Part shown: piece after piece, positions 8,996 through 18,393 of the stretch
Numbering within the stretch: position 1 is the first letter of the stretch
Layout: every line of letters starts with the position of its first letter
Source: Phytophthora quininea
Taxonomy: Eukaryota > Oomycota > Peronosporomycetes > Peronosporales > Peronosporaceae
DNA: 18,541 nt
Direction of reading: 5' to 3'
NCBI GenBank assembly: GCA_011947345.1
Contig: JAAVTG010001038.1
Span: forward strand, 1-18,541
Notes under the pieces: generated by a model
Databases searched by the model: none
What the model was told of the DNA's origin: nothing
Seen by the model: the letters and a program-made list of their open reading frames with translations, nothing else
Translations under genes and position numbers: made by a program

Positions 8996-9205
8996 ATGCG
9001 ACCGACACTGATGCCGCTTCCGTGCCGGAAGAACGGGGGATTCAAGCTTTCTCAGCGAGCTCAATCAGATTTATCGGTGAGCTCGAGGAGCAAACGGCAA
9101 CGACCAAGCGATGCTGAATGCATACAACAAGTTTCGAGCAGTAAGTGTAGACTCATCCACGACGAACAACCAGCTTCACGAGATGCTTCTTCGGGTCAAG
9201 TACGG
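8996..9205 (+). CDS. Possible small coiled-coil protein (weak)
   Basis: Three successive frames each look coding: MRPTLMPLPCRKNGG from 8996, then FIGELEEQTATTKR around 9070-9110, then LNAYNKFRAVSV onward from 9114. Each step needs one missing base, the same type of slip seen in neighbouring genes. GTACGG at 9200 and a pyrimidine-rich tract ending CATAG at 9265 would make a plausible 66-nt intron, but I cannot identify the exon after it. It sits in the 344-bp gap between RadA and the convergent basic gene. It may instead be 3' untranslated sequence. No family recognised. Confidence 0.3.
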
Positions 9206-9277
9206 AGACACTCCGGGTTTCTCTTTCTTTCCTCGCCTCAGTTTCCTCTCTGCTTCACTCCATAGCTTCGATCTATT

Positions 9278-9852
9278 TCACCTCCGCTTGGCGTTACCTC
9301 GCTTGGTTTTATTCTGGCCGCCCATCAGCGCGTCTAAGGACAGCCCCAGCTTGTCTTCGAGCGAGATGGATGCGGTCTCCACTTCCGCCTTCTTCTGTGT
9401 CTTCCCCACCGCCTTCGGTCGTCGTGCATCCTGCTGTTTGCCCGCCTTCTTCATTTGTTTAGTTGTCGTCCCCACCTTCGGTCCTAATACTCGCCCAGTC
9501 TTCAGTACAGTGCGTCCTCCGCTCACTTTGTGCGACTTGTGCGTCCCAATCTTCTTCAAATTACCCTACAGCAGCACAATAAAAGACAGTTAAATATCAT
9601 ACTTCTTTCCATAAATATATATAATATAAAACGCACCGTCTCATTGCCTTCCTTTTTCAGCGCCGCTTTGACCTGCTGCGCCGACATGTGGTCGCCGGCC
9701 TTGAGCTTGCGCTGCAGGAACTTCTGCAGCGCCTCCTGCTTGTTGGAAGAGATCTTGCCGCCCTGCCACGCGATGCGCCGCACGCCGCTGCTGTGAAGAC
9801 TCGGCGGGATGCTGCTGGCCTTGACGTGGGACAGCACCGCCACGCGCTCCAT
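9278..9852 (-). CDS. Small lysine-rich protein with UAP56-binding-like motif
   Basis: The two exons are 9637-9852 and 9278-9565, separated by a 71-nt intron (GTGCGT...CTGTAG). They join in phase to give 167 residues without frame correction. The N-terminal third contains a possible helical segment (NKQEALQKFLQRKL, about 37-50). The remainder is rich in K, G and T and probably binds nucleic acid. Near the C terminus, LEDKLGLSLDALMGG resembles the UAP56-binding motif of mRNA export adaptors (consensus around K-x-x-[ML]-S-L-D-D-[IL]-I), followed by a basic tail. A role in mRNA export or nuclear RNA binding is therefore an inference from a short motif. I chose the ATG at 9852 (MERVAVL). An upstream in-frame ATG at 9924 exists, but its extension does not look conserved. 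The gene is divergent from MutY. Confidence 0.75.
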
Positions 9853-10033
9853 GACTGAAAGTGCTAAATGAGACTTTCCCTTAGAGGCGTCGCCCCATAC
9901 AAACGGCAAGTCAAACACCACCATACTATCGTCACCAAATACGTCGTGTACAGGTATATAAGATTGTACATGTAACGTCCCGATTCGGTTCCCGCCATTA
10001 TTTTTTGTTTAAAAAAAAGTTGGTGGCTACTTG
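9853..10033. promoter_or_regulatory. Divergent promoter region (basic protein / MutY)
   Basis: Only 181 bp separate the start codons of two divergent genes, so both promoters must lie here or overlap the 5' ends. The region holds TATATAA near 9956 flanked by TGTACA at both sides, and an ATTATTTTTT tract close to the MutY start. No experimentally defined oomycete initiator is assigned. Confidence 0.5.
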
Positions 10034-12020
10034 ATGAAGAGGTCGACTGCTCCAAGTGAGCCCGATATCGAGGACTTGGTCAAGGACGAAGATGTGGATG
10101 ACGTGAGGAAGCCGTTTTCAACGCAACACCCGTCAAATCGCCATGACTTTACTCCGAAAGAGCTGAGGACCACCAGAACGGAGCTGCTCGAGTGGTACGA
10201 CGCCCATAGACGCAAACTCCCGTGGCGAGGAGACCCGCCGCCGTATTTGACAACAGCGACGCACACAAATCAGAAGAAGAAGGAAAATGCAGACAAGAAG
10301 GGACTGGCAGCATTCTTGCTGCCTAAGGAGGAGCCTGAACTGAAACAAGAAGTGGTTGAGGAGGAGATTGACACGACGCCCAGGAAGGTGTCGCCATACG
10401 AGACGTGGGTGTCTGAGATTATGCTGCAACAAACCAGGGTGGACACGGTGGTGGACTACTTTTTACGTTGGATCGACAAGTTTCCCACGGTGGCTGCATT
10501 GGCGGAAGCGAACGAGGAGGTGAGTGAGGTCTAGGAAGGTTCTTGATCTTGGAGGTGCTGATTTCAATGGTTGATGCGAACAGGACGTCAACGCTTTGTG
10601 GGCGGGACTTGGATACTACCGCCGTGCGAGGATGTTGCATGCCGGTGCCAAGTTTGTGGTTGAAAACTTTAGTGGCGAACTGCCATCCACAGTCGATCAA
10701 TTGCTGACGATTCCGGGGATCGGACCATACACTGCAGGTTTGCTGCAGCGGTCTAACATCGTGCAAAGCCATATTTAACTAACAGAGTGTTTACTAATTG
10801 GATCGCCAGGTGCTATCGCGTCCATTGCTTTTGGGAATTGTGAGCCACTTGTGGATGGCAACGTCATTCGTGTGATGGCCCGAATGCGCGCAGTGGGGCT
10901 GACCCGAAGAACAAGCAATTGATCAGCTTCTCCTGGAAAGCGGCAAAAGAACTCGTGGGAGAATGCGAACGCCCCGGTGCTCTGAATCAGGCTCTGATGG
11001 AATTGGGAGCGACAGTCTGCACAGTTCAGGTAGTGCGATTAGCTAGGTCTTGAGCGGCGGACCTTGGGCTGATCTTTTTTTCTTTGCTACGCCAGAACCC
11101 TCAATGTTCTGAATGCCCAGTGAGATCGGTATGCTTAGCGTACGAAGAAGCACAGGCTTCAAGTGTGAAGCAGAAACAGGAGAGCCCGCTTCCGGAGGAA
11201 GAATCCAACGACTGCTCCATTTGCGATTACACCCGTGTTTCAGAATGGGACGAAACACAGACAGAGGTAGGATGTTGATGGTTATCTTGCCATAGGAGTC
11301 CCATTTAACCACTTGTGTTGATATTTCCGGGGCAGGTCACAAAGTACCCACTGAAGGCAAAGAAGAACGACTCGAAAAATGAGGTCATCTGTGTCTCGGT
11401 GGTGTCTTCACCCCAGATCCCTTGAACAAAACCCCGGTAGCAACTAGAGGCAAGCGCAAAATCTCCAAAAGCATTGAATCCGACTGGAGCTTCCTAATGT
11501 CCAAGCGCCCTGACGGTGGTCTGTTGGCTGGGCAGTGGGAATTTCTTCACAGCAAGGTATGCCTTCAAATACGATATTGATAGACGACATTCTAACAACT
11601 CTTTCTTACTGCACAGATGAGCGACGGAGACAAAATCCCACCATTCGCCAAACGGAAGACATTCATGGACACCCGTCTAACTGACATACTGGGCAAGTCG
11701 GCACTCACCAAGTCCAAGCCGGAGCGACGCGACCTCGGCGAACTCACACACATTTTCTCTCACGTGAAGCACCACATGGGCATCGAGCACTTGCACTTCC
11801 AGTGTCAACCTGACCTTCTACCGTCTGCCGAGTCGGACGGACTGCGATGGATGACAGTCGAAGAAATGCAGCAATTGGGCATCACCACGGGCGTCAAGAA
11901 GATCTTGCACGTCGTGCTCAATCCCGACAAAGCCAAGAAGAAAAGACAAGTGCTGCAATCAAAGGTAAAGGCAAAGTCGTCTCACACGTCGCAGATGGCA
12001 TTGCCAAGTTTTTCAAATAG
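10034..12020 (+). CDS. MUTYH: Adenine DNA glycosylase (MutY/MUTYH)
   Basis: MutY removes adenine mispaired with 8-oxoguanine. The six exons are 10034-10519, 10584-10737, 10810-11029, 11096-11266, 11336-11556 and 11617-12020, with introns of 60-72 nt. Visible features are the [10 protein letters not shown] start of the fold, catalytic Glu128 in [10 protein letters not shown], the helix-hairpin-helix [10 protein letters not shown] (205-214), catalytic Asp229 in VDGNVIRV, and a [4Fe-4S] ligand set C284-x6-C291-x2-C294-x5-C300. A CSIC pair follows in the interdomain linker, then a NUDIX-like 8-oxoG recognition domain with GLLAGQWEF and [11 protein letters not shown] charged insert of roughly 47 residues (about 72-118) lies between PWRGDPPPY and the catalytic helix. 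Three single-base losses are needed to keep frame, near 10896-10898, 11396-11398 and 11941-11944. With the last correction the protein ends in GIAKFFK, resembling a PCNA-binding tail. Without it the frame runs to 12117, into the next gene. Confidence 0.9.
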
Positions 12021-12101
12021 ACTACAATTTCTATACAAAACGCAAGTCAGAGCAGAGAGCAACGACACACACAAAAACTCACTTGGTAAAAGTCAACCAC
12101 G

Positions 12102-13143
12102 ATGGACGCGGCGGTAGACGAGTTGATCCCCAAGGTGGTAGCGCTGGACATCGACGACTGCACGGACGCCTCCTTGGACCAGGACATGCACGAGGATTTC
12201 CAGCCGCAGACGTCACCGGAGCGCGTCATCTACTTCCGGGACTTGGTCTCTCGGACATCCCGCAGGTGCGGGAGCTGCACGAGCAGTGGTTCCCCATCCG
12301 CTACAACCAGGCGTTCTACGACGGCGCGGCTCAGGGGCTTTGGATGGAGACGGGCGGCCCGCTATTCGCTCGTCTAGCGGTCGAGTTGAAGCCCTCACGT
12401 GATCAACAACAGCTCGAGCGACCAACTGCAACCGACAGGGGAGAAGAACACATTCTAGGAGCTGTCACGGCCAGCACCTTGCCACTCAGTAAAGTGGACG
12501 ACCCAGATTTAATCTCCCCAGACGACTGGGAGCACTCGTACATCATGTACATTTTGACATTGGGGACGAAGTCCTCGGTTAGAAGGATGGGCATAGCGTC
12601 TGCCTTGTTGCAAGAGTGTATTGAGCAAGCGGTTCGTCAACCGCAGTGTGGAGCGGTGTATCTGCATGTCAAGGCCGACAATATCAGTGCGAGGCATTTC
12701 TACGAGAAGAACGGGTTTCAGAATTTACGCTACTTGAAAGGTGAGGTAGCTATTGTATTGGATGGTTTAATTTTTTATTGATGAAGTGATGTGTGTGCAG
12801 ATTACTACATGATAGACGGTGTGCGGCATGACGCTTTTCTGTATATTCGCTATGTAAACGGCGCTGCTCCTCAGAGTGGCTGGTTCGATCTCCTTACAAG
12901 GTGCGCGAGTGAGTTTACTGGAGGAAATTGCCTTGCGACTGAAAGGAATTCGTTGGGTTTGTTGGCACGTGATGCTGTATGTACAGACCGCTGTACGCTC
13001 TGTTTTCGATTGCTTCTTTCGGCTGGAAAAAGATCCTCGAAGGGTTCACGGTGGAGGAACTCGAGGACGACGCGACAGAAAAGTCCGTCCGACCTCAAAC
13101 TTCAGCACCGGTTGTTGATTCAGCAACCTTAGTTCCAGTATGA
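12102..13143 (+). CDS. NAA60: NAA60-like N-alpha-acetyltransferase
   Basis: NAA60 (NatF, HAT4) acetylates N termini of membrane proteins from the Golgi face in animals and the plasma membrane in plants. Two exons, 12102-12740 and 12801-13143, flank a 60-nt intron. The GNAT fold is visible as LSDIPQVRELHEQWFP at its N-terminal end, the acetyl-CoA loop RRMGIA within SSVRRMGIASALLQ, the strand AVYLHVKADN and NISARHFYEKNGF. The exon junction gives DYYMIDGVRHDAFLYIRYVNG, close to the family's C-terminal signature. The tail has amphipathic and hydrophobic helices (LLEEIALRL, then WHVMLYVQ) as expected for membrane association. Three frame slips are needed: one missing base near 12245 (YFRDL to GLSDIP), and shifts near 12901 and 13017. 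About 326 residues result, longer than the 242 of human NAA60, mainly at both ends. The gene starts 81 bp after the MutY stop. Confidence 0.82.
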
Positions 13144-13306
13144 TTATTGGACTGTAAACTTGGGCGAAATGTATGCTAATATTCACCTACTCGAAAAGTG
13201 TTACATTTTTGCCAAGGATAGACCGATGGAGAAACCCCAAGATTTTGAAACGGTTGCAGGCCAAGTCGAAGGGGATCAATAGTTGCTTTTCCAGCAAGGA
13301 GTTAAC

Positions 13307-14258
13307 ATGAACTTCCAAGATCTGTTGGACGAGGTGGAAGATGCGATGAAAAGCCCTCGCGCTGGAGGCGCAGCAGGTGGAGCAAAATACGCCAGCGCGA
13401 AGGATATCGGAAGCAGCGATAGCCAACCTGTTTCGAAAGCTCTGGTATGTTTGATACAAGTATCTCATGGTAACATGCGGGCTAACTTCGATGCATTAGC
13501 CTGTTGAAAAGAACAAAAATGAGCTGGACGACTTGCTGGATATGCTGGGAGATGATGAAGATACGAAACCAGCAGCCGTCCACCCACAACCAACGTCTTC
13601 ACGAGCAGGAGCCTACAACTCATCAATTGCGAAAAGTACGCGCAGCGAGTTTCAAGCTGGAGGCACCAAAAAGTACGTATTGTTCTTGTTGCGACTCCAT
13701 GCCACCTTTTGTACTTATCCATGCTCGCTTTCATATTTTCCCAGGTGCCCTCAAGCTCTAGTGGATGGAGGACGAGCTAACCGTGGTCTTAGCACCGCTT
13801 TTTCACGAAAGTACGTAGCGTTTGGAGCTTAACTTACTGGCGTACAGATCATTCATCCAATTGCTGTTTCTGCGATTAGCGTGTGCTCCAACCTTCGCTG
13901 CAATGATTGCGACTTCACTGTCGTCCAGTTCCCCGGCAAGTAAGTTAATTTCCTTCACGTGGTACTAAAAGTGACGAACTTTTCACTAACATTTGTTTTT
14001 CGGTAGGAAATGGGATGACAGCGCGGACTATATGTTTTTCCGCGAGAACGTGCCCAGTGAAACGAAACTTCGTGCGAAAATGGAGATTGCTCCAGGTGAG
14101 TACGGGTGGCCCTCGCGATAACATTGACGACTTTATTCTAACGTTATCGACTTGCTGCAGAGTTCGCGGCTTACGCTTGCCAATGCAAGTGGCTTTCAAT
14201 CAGCTCGCAAACACGACCCGATCTTTGCCAGGTGAAATGGTCCTGTGCTGGGCATTAG
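13307..14258 (+). CDS. CFAP418: CFAP418 (C8orf37) family ciliary protein
   Basis: CFAP418 is a cilium- and flagellum-associated protein whose loss causes retinal disease in humans. Six exons (13307-13444, 13500-13672, 13745-13810, 13880-13939, 14007-14095, 14161-14258) with introns of 55-72 nt join without any frame correction. They give 207 residues, the same as the human protein. Family hallmarks are the N-terminal LLDEVED and the second acidic helix ELDDLLDMLGD, a Gly-rich linker, NLRCNDCDFTVVQF, KWDDSADYMFFRENVP, YACQCKW and the C-terminal VKWSCAGH. The paired Cys motifs suggest metal binding. Its presence implies the organism builds flagella, as oomycete zoospores do. It is convergent with the photolyase-like gene, and AATAAA at 14332 may be its polyadenylation signal. 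Confidence 0.9.
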
Positions 14259-14331
14259 TAGATAACCCCATCGGTATTAAGAGAAGTATGTACAAGATCA
14301 CATTACCGGTGCATTTTACCCTCGAGGGGCG

Positions 14332-14337
14332 AATAAA
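14332..14337 (+). promoter_or_regulatory. Possible polyadenylation signal of CFAP418
   Basis: AATAAA lies 74 bp after the CFAP418 stop codon, in the gap before the convergent gene. Confidence 0.35.
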
Positions 14338-14363
14338 TATGGACTAAATACATTTCTCCTCGA

Positions 14364-16916
14364 TCATGATCGTAGCTGCAGCTTCGGCTGTGATTTGATT
14401 TCACCCTCGAGCTGGACCTGAAAACTCCGAAGTCCGTCTAGCGCTGTAATACTTTCTCTGTTACTGACACTGGCGCTGATTCCAATACGAAATAAGTGTT
14501 TCCACACGGTAATTGCAGCGTCTGGGGAAGCTGGGACCCAAGAACACACTGCGAAAGTAATGCCTCGATTATCTGCAAGGAAAACCAAAGTTAGCAATCG
14601 TTCGGATCACTTTTTACACGATACGTACCGCCATTCCAGCTCGGCAGGATACAGTCCAAGTAAATAATCGATATGCCCAATACACGACCAAAAGAGGATG
14701 CAGGTATTGGTTCTCTATCAGGAACTTCTGAATGTCGTTCCAGTAGATATCTTTCGTGCGTGCGCTTTCCAGCTCATATGGATCATACAAAGCAGCGACT
14801 GGTTGTTGTCCATCAGTGTGGCCATCAAGAGAAGCATTGCTAAAAGCCCAATCAGGCACAAGGTGCCGATATGCGTCACTAGCATTAAAGCAAAATACAA
14901 GTCAGTTCTCATATTTAAAATCACTAGCACAGCAAACTTACAGCGACGACGGGCGAGGCGAAGAGCTTCTTAAACCGAGCAATGTCTCGCTTGTAGACAG
15001 TAGTGTGGCATCAACCTGATTGGGCTCGATCAACTCATTACGTTCACTTTGAACGGACGCCCACAACGCAAGATACAAAGCGTAGTCCCGTTCTTTACAC
15101 AGATGATTCATCACTCGAGATCGCATAACCTGCACACATCAAATGATTAAAACAGAGGATATCGCCGCAAGCTTCAATAACAGTTACCTTTCGCATCGCA
15201 AGCGCTTTCCGCTCCTCTGGAGAAGTTGGTACTGGGCTTGATGAAATTGCCTCAGTTATTCGTCGCAGGACGTAGCCAGCAAACAGTGTCCCATGACGGA
15301 TAAATGGTAGCAGACTCAGCACTCCACCACCTTGTAATTCTGCTTGAATTGCTGGCAGATTACTTGAATCGGACAGTAGCTGACTTAACAGTTGAAGCCC
15401 CTCTGCTTCGCCGAATCGTCTCATTTGTGGGCTTGATTGGGAGTTTTCAGCTTTTACAACTTTCCAGTTGACTTCTTCCAAGCAAAGGCGGTGCAGCAAC
15501 TCTGTACATTGCTGATACTGGTTGCCACCTTCAGAACGAGGTAAAGAACTAAACACATACGTTCCGTTGCGCGGCTGAGCGAGTGCGGCGTATTCCGCCC
15601 CGAACTGTCCCTCACTAGCAAAGCCAACTCCAACCTTCAGTGTATTCTGTAGCTTGATTGACAGTTGATACGCGGGATAGCACGTAGCAGAATCCATTGT
15701 CAGAAGGGACCACAAGCAAGATGCTCGGTTCATCTCTAAATACCGAGCCAAGCGAGTCGTATCGCTTCTGCTTGGCATGTCAAATGCCGCATCTGTCACC
15801 ACCGCGTGCGGAGAGAAACAATCCAGTAGCTCGAATAGCGGATTGGGTTTCAGCCCGTAATTCTTGTCCTTGTCCGTAGGGGCTAATCCATCTTCTTTAG
15901 CTGTGAATCCGTAAAACGGAACCCCTGCATGCTTGAACTGATCGTACAGTGCAGCGTAAGTGAATCGAGCGTACGCGTCGCTGGCTGTAGTCGCGTGACA
16001 AGCCGGATAGACAATCGAAGACGGAATAAGGCATACGATCACTAGTGGCGCAGATAATCGTCGGGAAAGCAAAATCGCCGCTTCTAACCCAAAGTTCCCA
16101 TGCGTCACTCGCAACGTATTTCGCATCCAATACACCACAGGCTGGGGTATCGTTCTTACCGATTTCCTCTTTGATGGTTTAGGTAAATACCAGATTTGTC
16201 TTCGTTCTTCAAGCTGAGGTGGCCACTGCTCATACAAAGTTGGGTGGTCTATAGCCGATGGAAGACGTTCAACCCCAGCGTCATCATCACATTGCATCTC
16301 CACATCCTCCTCCAACGCCACTACTTCATTGTCCTCTTCTTTCGCTGATGTCTTTGTCAGCCACTCACTTGCACGCAAATTTTGGATGAGTAACTCCTTT
16401 GGCGTCCTCGTCGAACTTACTGTCTCCCATGGAGCAGCCATCTCCACATCAGCTCGTGCATCCGTAGCAACACCAGCCCCACGCACAATTGAATTATCAT
16501 CCACCGATCTCTCTCTGGATTGATCACCATCACCAACACAGTTGTCTTCGTCCTGCCGCTGCTCAGCAGCTTCCACCTCTAGAATGTGCTCGGCTGCAGG
16601 TTTCTCCTCTGATAGAATATCGTTTCTCTCGCGTTTACCGATAAACTTGTTGATCGCTTCCAGCTACGTCCACCACAATAGCAAAATAAAAAAATGATTA
16701 GCGACAACAAGAAAGATTTAACGTTTCATCTCGTACCATGCCCGGGGAAATCGGCTCTGGGTGGCTGTCCAGCACCCGCACGAAGCCGCCAGTTCCCACG
16801 CGATACAGACGCAGTGGGGTGTCTTGATGCGGCAGATCTCCCTCTGCATGCTGCTGCATCAGCGTCTCCAGCTGCGCAGAGATCTGCCTCGCCTCGGCAG
16901 CGTCAGGCAGCGACAT
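14364..16916 (-). CDS. Divergent class II photolyase-like protein
   Basis: Class II photolyases repair cyclobutane pyrimidine dimers using FAD and light. Exons on the minus strand are 16737-16916, 15188-16663, 14942-15129, 14629-14878 and 14364-14572, with introns of 73, 58, 63 and 56 nt. The first ~170 residues are an extension not found in the family (GTGGFVRVLD, then an acidic, low-complexity stretch). The photolyase N-terminal domain starts at VVYWMRNTLRVTHGNFGLE, similar to class II VYWMxRDQRV. The C-terminal domain shows LESARTKDIYWNDIQKFL and HPLLVVYWAYRL, equal to the family's ExGxTxDPLWNxxQ and MYWxKKILEW. The usual GCxWxIxGxHDxGW block is not recognisable, so FAD binding or catalysis is doubtful. 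The last exon is open in two frames. In phase it stops at 14438, but the frame to 14364 has more natural codon use and needs one missing base near 14662-14664. The length is about 767 residues. Confidence 0.78.
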
Positions 16917-17283
16917 AACCTACGAAAACGATAAATTAGTTAAAACATTTTATGGGTGTTTATTGAAATTGCGGGATGACAACAATTTTTTAAAATTGTT
17001 GTCTAAATAATTTGAATGCGCAATTACGGTTAAAAATTAAAAATACAGGATATAAAAGTGCATTTGACTTTACAAAGATGAAGTGTAATGAATCGCTTCT
17101 CTGCGAGGACAATTTCTATAAATAAATAAAAATCCACAATACGGCCGATCGAAATGACTGTGCCAATTGCAGGTTGTTAAGTAAATTTGTGTGGGCTGCA
17201 ACAGCAATTTTCCTTATTTACCGAACCCTTTTTTGATAGAACTTGGTCAATCTTTCAGTCAAACAATCCAATACCCGATTATC
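16917..17283. promoter_or_regulatory. Divergent promoter region (photolyase-like / zinc-finger GNAT)
   Basis: A 367-bp, strongly AT-rich gap separates two divergent start codons. It includes a perfect 12-bp inverted repeat at 16978-17003. No other gene or RNA is seen in it. Confidence 0.5.
16978..17003. repeat. Perfect 12-bp inverted repeat
   Basis: Arm GACAACAATTTT is followed by loop TT and arm AAAATTGTTGTC. It lies about 60 bp upstream of the photolyase-like start codon, in the divergent promoter gap. Confidence 0.9.
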
Positions 17284-18359
17284 ATGGAAGTCGAAGAAGA
17301 CAACGGCAACGCGCCGCGCTGCGGGGTCTGCGGGCACAACCACGAGCAAGTACGTGGCGATCTCTCGCTTCCTCCAGCACTGCACTTATCTCGCCTTGCA
17401 TGTGCCGAAAATTCTCGTCCCGCAACGCTCTGGGAGGCGACTAACGGCCTGCTTTTCCTTGCGCTAGGGCATCAAATGTCCAGTATGCGGACACACGGGC
17501 AGAAGTCGCGTGTTCAACTGCTTTAAGGTAACGTGGAAGTCCTGCTAGCAGCAGCAGCAATTAAATGCTGGCGTCGAGACCCTTCACTGACGGTTGTATG
17601 TGCTGCAACCGGCCAGAACAAGTCGCTGGCCTTCGCATTCACGGTGCAGCACTTTGACTGCTTCGCGGAGAGCAAGGGGGCAACAACGACCCCAGCGCTC
17701 TGTCGAGAGCGAATCTGGGGCTGTGGACGTTCACTAAGATCCTGCGCGGCCGGATCTTCCCCTCGATGGCGGCGGAGCTGCAGGACGACACGAACGCGCG
17801 GCATCTGGTCGCGTTCGGTGCGCACGCTGCTGTTGAAAGTCTTACGGGCAATGACTGAGCTGATCCACTGTTGTTGTTGGTGCCACTGTGGCTGCTGTGC
17901 TTACAAACTGCAGTTGGCGATGCGCCCGTGGGCGTCTCGCGGTGGCGGCCGGTGGTCGAGGAGAGCGGCAGTCGCGTGGTGGTGATCGAGCAGTTCGGTA
18001 TCTGGGGGCCCAAGCGGAGGCAGGGCTTCGGCAAGAAGTTCCTGCAGCTGGTCGTCGGGGTGAGTGCGTGTGACGCATCTCGAAATGAGTGCTTGTCGAC
18101 GGCCTGTGGCTCGCTCGGTTTTGGTGGCTGACAAAGACACTTGTCGGCTGTTGCGTTCCTCCGTAGGACATCGAGTCGCTCTTCGGCCAGCAGGCCTCGC
18201 ACCCCGGCGCTTGTCGCGTACGTGCCCCAGAGCGACTCGTTCGCGGCGATCAAGCTGTTCCAGTCACTGGGCTTCCAGCCCGAGTCGCAGGTGCACGTCG
18301 TGGAGCAGAGCGCGTTCGTGCGCATGCGTCTGGCGTGGGGCTACAGCACTGCCGTCTAG
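17284..18359 (+). CDS. Zinc-finger GNAT-family acetyltransferase
   Basis: Five exons are proposed: 17284-17349, 17468-17527, 17617-17838, 17914-18059 and 18167-18359, with introns of 118, 89, 75 and 107 nt. Exons 1 and 2 encode a compact metal site, C13-GV-C16 with H18 and H20, then C26-PV-C29-GH, split by the first intron. The rest is a GNAT fold. APVGVSRWRPV leads to VVVIEQFGIW, the acetyl-CoA loop RRQGFGK, and the C-terminal SFAAIKLFQSLGFQP, the usual helix and strand. Substrate is unknown. Two frame slips are needed, a missing base in the G run at 17676-17680 and a shift near 18206. About 228 residues result. The alternative acceptor at 17622 would remove two residues at exon 3. I do not know a named family with this exact zinc-finger/GNAT order. 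Confidence 0.8.
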
Positions 18360-18393
18360 GCCAAGGCAGCAAGTATGGATAGAGGTAGAACTA

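Noticed and set aside
9111..9593. Plus-strand ORF of 160 codons
   Set aside because: Most of it is antisense to exon 2 of the basic protein gene. Only its first part (before 9205) is considered, as a weak separate candidate.
17639..18325. Long minus-strand ORF of 228 codons
   Set aside because: It is antisense to the zinc-finger GNAT exons in GC-rich DNA, has low-complexity S/T/R content and no domain. The plus strand carries the GNAT motifs and good splice sites.
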